A DNA stretch of 64,000 nt, from assembly GCA_944472135.2 (NCBI GenBank), contig OX235265.1, positions 94,892,984 to 94,956,983 on the forward strand. Reading direction: 5' to 3'. Source of the stretch: Trichobilharzia regenti (lineage: Eukaryota; Platyhelminthes; Trematoda; Strigeidida; Schistosomatidae). The position numbers were made by a program, and so were the translations under genes. Each line of letters opens with the position of its first letter. Position 1 is the first letter of the stretch. The notes beneath the pieces were generated by a model, which saw only the letters and a list, made by a program, of their open reading frames with translations, ran no database searches and was not told where the DNA came from. Shown here piece by piece: positions 11,145 to 22,797 of this stretch.

Positions 11145-11495
11145 GTATGTTCAATTACAAGGATTTGACTGGTCGCAGGATTGACCATGCGCTGACATCA
11201 GTTAGAGAACCAAAATAGACAAGAGGACAGACTCTCGCCCGTGACACTGATTGATGATCGCGCTAGATATATATATATATATCACGAATTGACAGAAGCT
11301 GGAATTCATGGACTGTTTGGTCGGGTTCTACAGACTAAATGGTCTATGAGCTCATCTCGTAACCGGAAGGTCCTGGGTTTAACCTTGGCAGTGTCTGTGT
11401 ACCGTTTGAGAGTCCCGAACAAATGTGAAACAGCCACCCTGTACTCGCTGGACTCTAAATGATGTCGTCTCGTGATCAATCATGTGAATAACTTC
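11145..11495 (+). mobile_element. SINE-3, degenerate two-way copy with (TA)n insert
   Basis: A 3' half on the minus strand is followed by a plus copy with the family head (AAATGGTCTATGAGCTC) and a box-B-like GGGTTTAACC. A (TA)n run lies near 11268-11282. The hammerhead-like core is no longer intact. Confidence 0.55.
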
Positions 11496-12333
11496 AAGTA
11501 CTTAATCTAAGAAATTGGTCCAGGTACATCTATCTGACGATTCTCAACTAGGATACTTAGCACGGTGAGGGTTTTACTGTCAGCCGTCACCTGTTAAATA
11601 AAATTAAGTTGAAAGAAAAAACATGAAAGTGTTCGGTTTTTTAGAAGCTGGTATCCTAATAGCAACTGAAAATTTTACTCTAGTTGAAAGAGATCGCTGG
11701 AAGAACTATAAGTCTTAACCACTTTACAATGCATATACAGAAACCAACTATGCTAACTCTGAACTATAGTAACCCAAAAGAGAAACCTTTAGTAAATGGA
11801 CGTAATGACTTTGACCAAATATAGAAACGCTACAAAAGTGACTTTTCGAATTCTATTAATGGGTGGTATTTGTGTACTGTTAGGATAATAGTCTCATAGG
11901 AGTCAATAAAATATAATTCCATAACTCTCACATTCAAAGCATAGATGTTAAGGCGAAAGTCAGAAGCACTTTGAAAATTGATAGCGCCAAGTTGATAGTT
12001 TGTCATTAGCTAAATGAATGTCGCATATACCTGTAGAGGTGTTTTAAATGTTGGTGAACATTGAACCGTTTGTTTATTCGAACTGGTCTCTATTTAGCGA
12101 TAGACAAGAAGGCTATCATTGATAAATGCTATACTGACAGACAGAGGAATGGAGAAATCCGATCATAAATATTACTTTACACTATATCAATGTATATTTA
12201 CAGACGCTGCTGACTTGTGGTTTCTGATTTGTTATCGGTGGAAGAATAATGAGTCTTAAAACCTTGCTGTTTTCTGTTGTTCTAAGTTCATTACTGTGCG
12301 CAGTAAACACCACAACATCTGCAAAATACCTTC
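11496..12333. other. No gene recognised
   Basis: AT-rich with no supportable feature. Confidence 0.35.
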
Positions 12334-12667
12334 AATGCAAATTTTAGCATAAAATGAACTGATTTTAATTCTCCATGAATGATAGAATTGTGTCTCCTGG
12401 TTACCATCCTAGTGACTGGTAGTCGTCGATTTACATTTCTGTCAACCATTTTTCATTGACTTAGAATTTGAACTTTCTTGTCACATGATTTACTTTTTAT
12501 TGGTTGGTAGATTTGGGGTATATCAACATGTTCGTTAATCGCATATTCGCTTGAGTACCAACCAACCAGGCTTCTAGAAATTGCCTGACACTTTCGGTGT
12601 TTCCTCTGTTTAAAATTTCGGCATTATCCCAATCAAACTGGTGTTCACAATTATTCACATGCACTGA
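12334..12667 (-). pseudogene. PLE endonuclease C-terminus, inverted copy (left arm)
   Basis: Read on the minus strand it gives HVNNCEHQFDWDNAEILNRG and then a TESVRQFLEAW segment, the region after the GIY-YIG endonuclease in PLE proteins, where the family usually has a histidine-rich H-x-CEHxFDW stretch. It is the left arm of a 334-nt inverted repeat with 13285-13618. This arm keeps the intact histidine/cysteine residues that the right arm has lost. Confidence 0.75.
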
Positions 12668-12839
12668 AACGAAAGAAAAATCCCAGTTTAGATGTCGTTA
12701 ACACAGGAAATTTAGAAACACAAGTACCTAGAAAATCAACGCACACAGTCTAATTATTCAACTAAGGTAGTAATAAGACACTTACCCACAAAATAAACTG
12801 TGTGCAGAAATTATTTTGAAATAGTTCAAACACACTGCA

Positions 12840-13640
12840 ACACTCCAGTATTGACAAGATTAGAAGAAACGTACCTTCTAACCGTCTTCAAAAAAGAATG
12901 GATATCCTGACAATTCCATCAAAAAGTTTTGAAAATCAAGTCACAACACAAACAAGAAACCAGCATCAAAGACTACAAGAAAATTTAATCTACCATATAT
13001 AAAAAAATATCTCTGAAATAACAGCTAAAATATTGAAACCATTTGAAATAGATGTAGCACACTAGCCAGCCAGCCAGGCGACACAATCACTTCTTACGAC
13101 ATTGTGCAAACCGAAAGACCCGTCCAACAGATAAAGAAGATTAAATTAATACCTTTTAGAAAATAAATTGCATGTATGAACTGTTACAGACATTACACCG
13201 GTGGTCGAAGTGGGCGTCCCCTTCCAAAGAGAATCCAAGAACGCAAACTAGGTGTAAAAAGGACATGATATACATTTTTTCGTATCAGTGCATGTGAATA
13301 ATTATGGACACCAGTTTGATCGGGATAATGTCGAAATTTTAAACAGAGGAAACACCGAAAGTGTCAAGCAATTTCTAGAAGCCTGGTTGGTTGGTACTCA
13401 AGCGAATATGCGATTAACGAACATGTTGATATACCCCAAATCTACCAACCAATAAAAAGTAAATCATGTGACAAGAAAGTTCAAATTCTAAGTCAATGAA
13501 AAATGGTTGACAGAAATGTAAATCGACGACTACCAGTCACTAGGATGGTAACCAGGAGACACAATTCTATCATTCATGGAGAATTAAAATCAGTTCATTT
13601 TATGCTAAAATTTGCATTATAAATGTTGTGCAGAAGGACG
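12840..13640 (+). pseudogene. PLE reverse transcriptase end and GIY-YIG-type endonuclease remnant
   Basis: A broken reading gives blocks in PLE order: a segment before the endonuclease (about 12980-13140, with TAKILKPFEIDVAH), a degenerate endonuclease start (CMNCYRHYTGGRSGRPLP, about 13168-13225, where the usual Y-x-G is YTG) and then the RIQERKLGVKR helix. The post-endonuclease region that forms the right inverted arm follows (NVEILNRGNTESVKQFLEAW). Stops and frameshifts make it non-functional. A related, separately decayed copy lies at 55.3-55.8 kb. Confidence 0.7.
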
Positions 13641-14699
13641 ACGAATGCACCGCAATTAAACCAATCACCTCATAGAACACAACCAATCGCAGATCATCCA
13701 CTTTAGCCTCAAACATTTTTAATATTTTAACATTTGCAGTGTGTTTATCGAAATCAGTTTGTTTGGGTGAGTGTACTGTTTGCGGGAAGCCTCAGTGTGT
13801 GATTCCTTTGGACAACAGAGCTGTTAATCCCAACTTTTGAGTAATATTCTCCCTGATTCTACGGAACCTTTTACAGTTGAACGCTTGCTAAATGATTTTG
13901 TTTTACAGTATTTGTTTTGTGCTTAGAAACATACCTTGTCCGTAATGCTGCTTCACGGCACTGTTAAGTTAAATTTGAGTTTGACGTTATTATTGTTCGG
14001 CAGAACTGCTAAAATAATTGTCTTTTCTTTGCGTTTGAGACGTTTCATGGTGAAGTTTATCTCAAGGAATTTGTATAGGCTAAACAGTAGAACGTAGAGA
14101 TGAGTTTCTTGCAGTGAGACCATAACCAAACAAATTCAGTCATTACACAAGCAGTTCCAATTCGGTGCATATATTTTCGTTAGACAATATAGGGTTTTGG
14201 TTTAGCTTTTCCAAATCATGCGATATTTATTATGTAATCTGTCATTAGATATCCACCAAATGAATATCTATATATCCATATATATATATATATATATATG
14301 CTTATATTCCAACCGTCATATCTAAAAGAACTAATGACTTCTAAATTATTTTACTCATTTATAAATATTATCAATAAATTAGGTTTGTACAATTAGTGAC
14401 AGTTTTCTTATATATAACGTAAACTCAATTTGAGCAAACTTAAAAAAGAGAAGAGGTAACTGTTAGCAACCTCATTACTTGCTTTCTCTGCAACTCCATA
14501 CAAATCGTATCCAAAACTGTAATTATCAATACACTGTGTAAACATCTCATGAGCTTTCTTAGAAATTCTGAGATCGAATACAAGAGGAACACTGAGTTTT
14601 GAAATAGGCATATTGATCAACTATGAATGCTTGCGGAAAAAAATCATACACTGATAAACGGAAAATGATCGTCATTCTTTGTTTCTTACGTTAACTTAG
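13641..14699. other. No gene recognised; (TA)n microsatellite
   Basis: The first 100 bp continue the PLE 3' region. The rest is AT-rich, with a (TA)n run at about 14278-14299. Confidence 0.4.
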
Positions 14700-14935
14700 T
14701 TTCTATTTCATTGCTTTACGTTCCCTGTAGAGTAAAGGGCTTAATGCTAGAGATCGGAAGTTCGAGTAGCAGTGTTTTTATCCTTACAGGGTGGGGTTGT
14801 TAGCCCTACCCCAAACCCTCCCTTTTTATGGGGCCAATTATTAGTTCAGCGAGGTTTAAAAGTCTGCCACCGGAAATCGAACCCCGGGCCATGTGAGGCG
14901 TGGATGACGGGCGTTCTTTCACTTAATCACCGACC
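14700..14935 (-). mobile_element. SINE-2, diverged
   Basis: On the minus strand, box B GGGGTTCGATTTCC (near 14875) is followed by a body with the RTE-leader-like block (plus CAGGGTGGGGTTGTTAGCCC, near 14787) and the RTE-like 3' end near 14710-14745. Box A is degenerate. Confidence 0.7.
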
Positions 14936-15035
14936 CAAAATTTGTTGTTGATCCATGCTAAACGTTTTTAGGCAGATTTCAGGTCAAAGTGCTGTCCATA
15001 CTATGAGCAGTGGAATAACAGTTCGTGAATTACAC

Positions 15036-15320
15036 TTTGATTGGTCAGAGGATTCACTCATGAGCTGATATCAGTTAGAGAACCATTGGAAGCCAGCTGT
15101 TTCGCCCTAGCTTGGGACTCTTCATCAGTATGCATGCGTCCCAGTGGCCGAATGGTCTACGAGCTCGCCTTGCAACAAGAAGATCCTGGGTCGAAACCCT
15201 GGTGATTACGTACTGACAAGGAGTCCCTTACTAAGGCAAAACAGCTGTCTAGTACTTCCACTTGGTTTTCCAATGGTTCTGTAACTGATTTCAGCTCATG
15301 ATGAAATCTTTCAATTAATG
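15036..15320 (+). mobile_element. SINE-3, two-way copy with two hammerhead-like cores
   Basis: The left half (15036-15138) is on the minus strand and keeps CTGATGA (plus TCATCAG, 15122-15128) and GAAAC (plus 15099-15103), but its cleavage side is deleted. The right half (15139-15320) is on the plus strand with a box-B-like GGGTCGAAACCC (15188-15199), CTGACAA (15213-15219, G8 changed) and GTCTAGTAC after ACAGCTGT. Neither half makes a full active ribozyme. Confidence 0.7.
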
Positions 15321-15774
15321 AAACAAAATCCTTACAAACCAATATTTTAAAAACTACATTATTATTTGGACTATTCTCTCGCTATATCATGAACGTGTTG
15401 GCTATACAGTGGGAGCCTAATACCACTCCCTCTACTTATTGAAACATTTATTTGTTGAAGTGAACCCCAGCTTTCATTTTACAATGAAGTAGCAACTATA
15501 GATTTGTTTCACGGCTGAAATCATTCGTCTTTAATGAGAGAACGTTAAAGAATGAGAAAGTGGCATAAATAAAAATCACCGTTTATTTGTGGATCATCAT
15601 GCCTCTTATTTTCTCTCTAGACCAAAAAATGTCCATCAGGCTGCTTTTAGTTACATTTTATTATGCAACCAAACATTCCGATATCTATTCTCCATAAGAC
15701 GATAGTTGAATAGTATTCAAAAGCGTAAAATTGATAGACAATTTTGCGTCAAATTTATATGAATATTTAGCAGT
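15321..15774. other. No gene recognised
   Basis: AT-rich spacer between SINE-3 and Smalpha units. Confidence 0.35.
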
Positions 15775-15955
15775 TAATTGGTGGATAGTGACTAACAGGA
15801 AATCCAGCTATATGCGCATTTCGTACAATTTGGGACTCGTTATCCGGACGTACCTGTATTCCGCAGTGAGTGATGATGTTCCCACTGAGGCACGAACCCA
15901 ATGCCCATAGTTTCAAACGCCAAAGCGTTTTCCACTAGATCGCTTGGGCCACGAT
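15775..15955 (-). mobile_element. Smalpha-type unit with dead hammerhead
   Basis: Minus-strand order is a tRNA-like start (GGCCCAAGCGATCTAGTGG, plus 15932-15951), box B GGGTTCGTGCC (plus 15889-15899), then the hammerhead region. The core reads ATAACGA (plus 15837-15843) where CTGANGA is needed, and stem II GTCC has lost its GGAC partner. Together with the GTCCCAAAT-GGACGAAATGCGC pattern in the plus copy next door, this identifies the Smalpha family of schistosomes. Confidence 0.75.
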
Positions 15956-16002
15956 AGACATCTCTTGTGCAACAGATCATATTATTTATTTAATTGAATT
16001 TT

Positions 16003-16290
16003 AGATTTTCCCGTCGATTGATTGGACCGAAGTGCTCGGTCTCAGGTTGACATGTCGGCTTCTTGTTCAGATGCTTCGACGATGTCTGGGCATGCAGTTA
16101 CTCACTGCGAAATGCGGGTACATCCGGTGACGAGTCCCAAATAGGACGAAATGCGCATCATTGATTCCACTGCTAGTCACCATCCACAAAGTAAATTCTA
16201 ATTAAATGCCGCACAAGAAGCCGACATGTCAACCTGAGACAGAGCACTTAGATCCAGTCAAACGACGGGGAAAATTTAAAATTGAACTGA
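16003..16290 (+). mobile_element. Smalpha tail (minus) joined to Smalpha hammerhead unit (plus)
   Basis: 16003-16097 is the Smalpha tail on the minus strand; 16098-16290 is a plus unit with hammerhead and tail. The two tails form an inverted repeat (GCCGACATGTCAACCTGAGA and its complement). The plus hammerhead has stem II GTCC-CAAATA-GGAC intact (16134-16147), GAAAT (16148-16152) and the core GTGACGA (16127-16133), in which C3 is lost. Stem I has also decayed, so activity is unlikely. Confidence 0.75.
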
Positions 16291-16659
16291 ATTTCATTAT
16301 AGGTCAAATAATCAGTTGACGTGTTCATTAGCGAAGACAAAATGTAAAGTGTATGAATTGATGTAATTAAAGCTAAATATAATTTAAGTAGCGAAAAGTT
16401 AAAATGACATGGAAATGAATTGAAGCATTTACCAATTAGTAGACAGTTGGGGATGAAATTTCACTGTGGTTTCTTCCAGAAACAGAAATACAAATGAAGT
16501 TATCGCCAGCTTACTCAAGTAGCAATGTAGATAGAGTTCAAGTGGTTTGAAATGATTCGGCTACCTGTAAGCCCTACTAGTTGATAAGTGACGTGTCCAA
16601 TTACCCATTAATATCAACCAGTAATATATTGATTAAAAAGATAGAAACGACCTCTTTCT
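16291..16659. other. No gene recognised
   Basis: AT-rich spacer. Confidence 0.35.
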
Positions 16660-16995
16660 AGATTTCAATATAAAAAGAATCCCCATTAAGACATTTAGAA
16701 AACAGAAAGATTGAGCGAAGAAATATTTACTCTTCAATTAGATCCTCATCTCTGGCTCTAATATATATAGCATTTTTATTACAATACACAACAATTTAAC
16801 AACCAAGTGGCACTGATATATTTGTTAACAATAATTAGTCAGTATCAACATGTCAATGGGGGATAATTAACGAAGAAAATTAATACGCACAATTCAAAGG
16901 TAGAAATGGTCACGTCTCGTGGATTACGAAATGCATAATTTTAGAAAATGAAGGGTAATTAAGCGATAAGTGTGTGCACAAGTTGATTGCGTAAC
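16660..16995 (-). repeat. PLE terminal-repeat-like unit, minus copy
   Basis: Reverse complement of the unit at 4920-5450, without a SINE inside, which shows the uninterrupted form. It includes the hammerhead-like stretch GAGATGAGGATCTAATTGAA and the AAATATTT palindrome (plus 16700-16750). It lies head to head with the copy that follows. Confidence 0.55.
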
Positions 16996-17004
16996 AGGTC
17001 GTCA

Positions 17005-17515
17005 GACCTGTGTACACGCTTTTTAGTTAATTACTCTTCATTTTCCAAAATTATGAATTGCGCAATCCATGTGTTGTAATCATTTCTAACTTTGAGTTGT
17101 GTGTATCAATTTTCCCCTTTAATTATCATCCCACCATTTGACATGCTGGTGATGACTAATTATTGTGCATCGGTAGCACAGTAGTTAGGACTCTCGTCGA
17201 CCATGCGCATGGTCCAGGGTTCGATTCCCTGCCGACGCACACTTGATATCTATGGTCGGCCTGCAAAATTTGGGCTACCGATATCATATGCTGAAAATTC
17301 CATAATTGTACCAAAAATACGATGTAGAATCAAGCTATAATCAAAAATAAAAAAGTAAAAAAATATCGCCATTTGACTGATAAATCGTTGTGTACTGTAA
17401 TAAAAATGCTATACATGTATATAAGAGTAGAGCCAGAGATGAGTAACTAATTGAAAAGTAAATATTTCTTCGTTCAATCTTTCTCTTTCTAGATGTACAT
17501 GTTCAATCTTGACCA
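17005..17515 (+). repeat. PLE terminal-repeat-like unit, plus copy, interrupted by SINE-1
   Basis: Same unit as 4920-5450, with the TATA-like GTATATAAGAG (17417-17427) and the decayed GAGATGAG-TAACTAATTGAAAAG segment downstream. SINE-1 sits inside it at a different position from the SINE in the first copy. The junction with the minus copy near 17000 is short and GC-richer than its surroundings. Confidence 0.55.
17169..17356 (+). mobile_element. SINE-1
   Basis: Box A TAGCACAGTAG (17174-17184), box B GGTTCGATTCC (17218-17228), the body with TGGTCGGCCTGCAAAATT and the LINE-like tail GCTGAAAATTCCATAATTG, ending in an A-rich run. Confidence 0.85.
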
Positions 17516-18934
17516 TTACATATCTACCAGCTCACAGATAAGTGATATAAATGATATGAAAATGGTAATTTTATCGCAAGAACCTATAAAATGAAGGGCA
17601 AACAAAGTACTGTAGATATTTTCACCTTCCCAACAAACCTTTGTTGGGAGATCCTCAGATATTGCTGTCATTAAAGCCTTCCTTCGGTTCACCCAATTTA
17701 ATGTTCTCTGTCTCATCTCATATAAATTGGTATACAGAGTCACAAGTAACATGAAACAATGATATTAAATCATCTCAATGAACAACTAAAGTTTAACTTT
17801 CATCTGAACAAGAAGACGGCATAATTTGTCTTATAGAAATCAAAATATTTTCAATAAAAAGTTTCAATTAATATCCACTTCAAATGTTATCTAACATTCT
17901 CAGACTTTTTCAGAGTTCATTAAAAAAAAGCAAATTTGATTAAGATACACGCTGACGACAATGTTTGTCGTTGTTGTTGATTTTTGTCAAGGAAGTAACA
18001 AGGCAAACTGGATTCTTTCTTAATCGGAAAAAAACAACAACAACAACAATAAAAAACAAAATAATAATGAAACTAAGTTGTCATTTTAGATAATTAAGGA
18101 TAAGAAGAAACCAAACACACGCGCACACATACATGGTGACAAACACTCATATCCACAATAAAACTAATCATAATGAGATTTATGTTTATTATTATATTTT
18201 CGGTCAGTGATCACATAAAAATTTGTGCAAATCATTGAAGAGGGGAAGTGGAATTACTTAATTTATTTTTTGAGCTGCATTGTTCCAGAATTCTTTATGA
18301 TAATAATAATAATAATTTCGTTTGTTTTTTATTCATCTTCTGATATTAAGCTCATAATTAACTCATTCATTACATTACTAGTGGTACTCAAAGATAATTA
18401 AATATAATAGTTTCTCTCCTGCGCCACCCCAACCCTCCCCCTTCTTCGCTTGTTTAGTTTCTTCTTTTTTTTAAAGGGTTTTCTGATTAAATGAAAATTA
18501 AATAAATTACAGATAAGGAACGGAAAATTTACTTTAAGAGACGGAAAAAAAAGGAAGGGAGACATGTAGGATGAATATAATCAGCGGTAGAGTAAATTCA
18601 GGTAAGCGCAGAATTTTGTCACTGTGTTAAGAAAAGATTTTCTGTACCAGGTAGATTGATTTGATGTAGCCAACAGCATAATTTATTGCTGCTTACTACG
18701 TCAAAGAATTCATAATAATTTGTTATTATTTTCTTGGGTAGTAAGTGTAATATTCAACTCCATTCTATTCAGTCCCTCATAGATGACGCCAAAATTACTC
18801 ATAGTTCTAATTTCTTCCTCACAAAGTCTTATTTATGTCACGCTCAAACCGACGCTTGATATGTCGTTTCTCATTTCATTTCTAGCTTAGGTCCTGCATT
18901 ATCTGTGATATCAATTAATTGCTAGAATTACTTG
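17516..18934. other. No gene recognised; simple repeats
   Basis: Holds (CAA)n-like and (AAT)n tracts near 18035-18050 and 18299-18315. The open frames are short and without motifs. Confidence 0.4.
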
Positions 18935-19060
18935 TTGCTTGTCTTTTGTAGTTGGACATTTGTTCTTCAGTGTCGAAACAACGAAAGCAATTGTTAATAA
19001 AAGTTTGAAAACATTTTTAAGTGCTTTACATGATGCTGGATATAAGCGAAGTGATTTGAC
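18935..19060 (-). pseudogene. RTE fragment, strongly decayed
   Basis: Resembles the minus-strand RTE relic at 57.69-57.85 kb (a block with TTGTTAATAAAAGTTTGAAAAC where that copy has TTGATAACAATCTGAAAAC). It abuts the 3' end of the next RTE relic. Confidence 0.45.
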
Positions 19061-19064
19061 ATTA

Positions 19065-20165
19065 TTTATTATTAAGTATTTCCTTGCTTTCCGATTGGAG
19101 CACAGGGTTTCAACAACACATTTCTACTTTGTTCTATCTTTTGCCGTCACCTTCATCTGGCTCTACGATTGACCAAAACTCGCGCATCGCTTCCTAACGT
19201 GATCTCGTACATGTCATCCTTTGACGACCCACTCGTCAATTCCCATTTTGATTCCAATCGAGGGCCTGGTGTGCGATGTCATTCAGCAGCCTCCTCAGTG
19301 TAGGCCTGATTTTATTCATCTCTATTTTCTCCTACATATTTGTTGAGTGATCGGCTCTTGTTTGTTCCCAGACAGCGTTTCTTGCTGCATATTCTTTCTG
19401 GTCATTTTATCTTTGGTATACAGACAGTGAAGGCAGCTGTTGATAAAAGTCTGCAACTGGCTGTTGGAAACGCTCTTCATGACCCATTGTGCAAATTTCT
19501 GACTCTCTCGTATAGAAAGAAGAACCGACTTCAGGTTTGTGTTGAAAATTCAAATCTTGTTCTCTATGCTGGAGCAGAGTGCAAAGATTTCCAAACTGGT
19601 TTCAGATTGATGAATGTGTATCATGCCTTTCCGATTCTGACTTTGACATCTTCGTCCGTACCGACCGCCTACAGTTAAAACGATGCTCTCCCGTTTATAG
19701 CGATTGGTGTTGGTTGTTATTGCTGTAGTTGGTGGTGGTTGGTTAACTTAATGATCTCAGTCTTCTCTGTGTTCGCCTGAAGTCCTGTTTTCGCTACCTG
19801 CCTCTTCAGAAAGTTTGTTGGTTTCCGCTTGCAGTTCATTGAGTTTGTGTGACATTAGACACATATGATCTGCGAAATTCAGATCTTCTAGACTCTTCTT
19901 ATCAGTCATCCAGTGTATTCCTGACTCCTCGCCTCCAACAGCCTGAAGCGTTATCCAGTCTACCAAAATTAAGAATATCATCGGAAATAACAGGCGGCCC
20001 TGTCTTACATCTCTATTTGCTTCGAAAGCCTTACTGAGTTTTCCGTTGTGGATCACCTGACACGTGTCATTGTCATAAATCTGTTGAATGTGCTAAACAA
20101 AGACTTGAGGTACGCCAAAGTGTTGAAGAAGTTTCCACATTACTTCTTGGTCTTCTCGGTCGAAG
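19065..20165 (-). pseudogene. Decayed RTE copy (reverse transcriptase to 3' end)
   Basis: Reads on the minus strand. Recognisable pieces are the 3' end with an ATT run (19061-19076) and, at 19757-20056, an open piece with HNGKLSKAFE, VRQGRLLFPMIF, LEDLNFADH and LMSHKLNEL. These match HNGKLTEAFE, VRQGCLLSPMIF, LEDLDFADD and LISHKLEDM of the intact element. The FADD box is now FADH, so it is catalytically dead. The frame is interrupted elsewhere. Confidence 0.8.
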
Positions 20166-20279
20166 GCCTTTAGACATTTTTCAATTTGACATTAGTACTG
20201 ATGTTGTTCGGATGTTGTTCCTTATGATCACTGCAACAGATTTACATATCGATTTCAAATTATTGAAGGCCTGACTCGT

Positions 20280-20680
20280 TTTTCAGATCCTATCTTCCAA
20301 ATCCAAATCTATGCCAGTGCCTCTAGACGGAGTGAAGCTGCTCACGTGGGTAAAATTTAATAGGTATGTTATGTATCCTTACCACTTCTGTCTCCCCCGT
20401 GTTTACTTGAAGTTCTGTCTTCACTGTACACTTTGCCAGCTTGTTAGCTTTCACCTGTAGACCTCCGACATTGTATGACATTCGACACAAAGCATCTCCA
20501 ATTCCAAGTCTTATGAAGTCTTCTTGGCTGTTCAACATATCCCTATCTTTTCGCCTCCTCAAGCACGGTCTGTCGCATAATTTAGTCCACCACAATCAAG
20601 AATGCTAACGGTAATAGTCTTACTCCTGTCCTCACTTCAAAGGATTCAGTGAGCTTGCCGTTGTGAAATGCTTCATAACA
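20280..20680 (-). pseudogene. Second decayed RTE reverse-transcriptase fragment
   Basis: Repeats the FADD-to-downstream region (20323-20595, with LQVKANKLAK where the intact copy has MQVKSNKLAE, and VNTGETEVVRI for VNIDKTEMMKI). It lies next to the previous relic, so it is a separate insertion or a rearranged duplicate. The catalytic box is not intact. Confidence 0.65.
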
Positions 20681-20732
20681 CAACTGAAATCCTCGAATAA
20701 TCAATTAATTTGCGTCCAGTCACAGATTGGCA

Positions 20733-20830
20733 TCATTCAGAGTATGATAGGGAACCAGAGAGTACTGGTGAGTTGTTTTGTCCCGGTTAGATGCTCTCAA
20801 GCGGTTCATACCCATGACCCTGCAGTAAAC
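20733..20830 (-). mobile_element. SINE-3 fragment, decayed
   Basis: Plus strand GGGAACCAGAGAGTACTGGT followed by GAGTTGTTTTGTCCCGG matches the reverse complement of the SINE-3 hammerhead-like region. The core is not intact. Confidence 0.45.
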
Positions 20831-21409
20831 CGAACACAGCACCTTCGGGTTACAAGGTTAATATGTCTACTATTTAGTCTCAGGGATAGAATCTAGTATC
20901 CCACAGTCTGTAACTCCTGTCGATTCTCGATACCTGGTCCCACTGACATCAACCCTTATCGGCCAGTATTCGTCCTTGCATCTAGGAACCACAAATTATG
21001 AGAGAAAGAGGTAAATAGAGAAGAAAATTTCATTTTTGACGATTCATTTTCATAAGCTGTACAATTCGGATTATATTTAACAAAGAAATCACTAGACCAA
21101 TCAGATAATGGCAAAATCTGTCCTCGAAAAATGCATTACGTAATATAAAGTGCAACCTAGAAGGGAAGACTAACTGGAATTTAGAAAAGAGGCAGAAGTT
21201 GACAGGACGTAATAAGTGTGAGATAATGACTACTAAAAAAGCTCGTGTAGAATGGACAGGAACTAGTGGAAAGACGATAAAGTGTTTTTATGAAAACGAA
21301 ATGTTATTAATAAACAGTAATAGAGTGATAATAAAATACGGATGATGGGAATAATAGTAATAGTAAAATAACAGTAGTACTAACAACAATAATGGTAAAC
21401 TTACCCAAT
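20831..21409. other. No gene recognised
   Basis: Nothing supportable. The GC-richer part near 20830-20990 may be an older repeat. Confidence 0.3.
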
Positions 21410-21660
21410 AAAAAGAAGAAGCACAATTACATTGAGAACGTTACTCTGGCCACGGTAGGGCTAAGGAATGTATCTGTATCGCTATTGAATGCAGAGATCC
21501 AGTTTCTAATCCCAATTTAGCTAACGCCTCAGCTATGTAAAGATGGCGTGTGCGAAGTCCTTTCTGTACAATATTAAGGGACTCTGTGTAGCACTGCGAA
21601 ACATTCACACCAGGGTACTTGATATCCGGAGTTGACAAGGTGTTCTAGGATGGAGCTACT
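21410..21660 (-). pseudogene. PLE endonuclease C-terminal remnant
   Basis: The minus-strand translation (21441-21638) carries CYTESLNIVQKGLRTRHLYI and then AEALAKLGLE. It matches the tail of the PLE protein (a RTRLLHLAEAMGIR-like helix at 46.65 kb and a CRLQTAEAIAIR helix at 60.28 kb). The same variant recurs on the plus strand at 48.8-48.95 kb (LRIRHLYIAEALA). Confidence 0.65.
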
Positions 21661-22559
21661 GCTATTCTTCCTTTCTTACTAGTGAGCAACATAAGTTTTT
21701 TCAAGTGTTGGTTTGTAGTGGTTTGATGGGTCTTACGTTCTTCAAATGAACAGAACTATTATATAACTGTAATGAATGAAATGAGACTATCGTCTGTCAT
21801 TCCTTAATGTCACTCATTATCAGAGTGAATAAGCGGTCGGATCTAATCCAGCTTTTGCCACATTCCTATTAAATCACGCGATTTCGTTACCTAACTTTAT
21901 CTTCATTTTTGAACATATATCCAGTTGATTTCCACTGAAATGAGCAAATTCACTGTTCATCCTCTAAAATTCACAGGAAACTAAGCTTAACAGACCATAA
22001 GAAGTATCACGAGAGGCAAACGTAACATTTATATAAAGTTATACGGCTTGTGACAGACTCATTTTACATTTACACAATTTGGGTGGATGGTAATTAAATT
22101 TAGTTGGAAAATGAAATAAATTTATTAATGCTAAAATACATTGGGTATTCTATTAAATTACTTATTTAACGTGAGAATAAATAATGAAGATCACTAAACC
22201 AATAAAGAGAGGTAATAGTACATCTATCCTCGCTAGTATGAAAAGAAAGTTTACTAAGGAAGGTTTACTGTGATGCCGAATTGTTGCTTTGAACGCACAA
22301 AGGTGGTTTAAACTTCGTAATTGCCATTCAGGGCTTCCACAAATTTTAGGATACGCCCCAAACACGTTTTATCGATAGGTTTAAAAAAACGTGTAAAAAT
22401 CAGTTTTATGTCCTGTCTGTATAATATGTTTCGCAATAGAGGGGCTATGTCTCCTGTTCTCACCATTAATGGGTTCTTAGAATTCTGTTCGCTTCTGTTT
22501 GGCACATATCCTAAAGTTGTGAAAGCTCTAGGTGGAAACTAGGAAGTCTACAAGATGTT
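21661..22559. other. No gene recognised
   Basis: Overlapping short open frames occur on both strands at 22160-22540, but I recognise no domain in them. Confidence 0.35.
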
Positions 22560-22765
22560 TTGTTATTGAGGATTTTGGCAAAACAAAACATCTTATAGAT
22601 TACGGACATGATATCGACGCAGTCAAGTCATTTACCATTGTCAGCAAACAAAGAAACAAGAAGATGCTTGCAATTGCAGAGGCTTGTGCAATTCGAATTT
22701 ATAAACCAGCTCTCTGTATACAAAAGGAGATGGTCGTGACTCTTAATCTACCATGGTAATACGTT
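22560..22765 (+). pseudogene. PLE endonuclease C-terminal remnant
   Basis: The translation has IEDFGKTKHLIDYGHDIDAV and FTIVSKQRNKKMLAIAEACA, ending in ALCIQKEMVV. The order and the GH, AEA and CIQKE signatures match the PLE tail at 60.2-60.36 kb (GHKAS, AEAIAI, ICVQKKQV). The endonuclease core is missing. Confidence 0.65.
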
Positions 22766-22797
22766 TTATTCTCTACTTGTTATTATTCTACCCCTTC

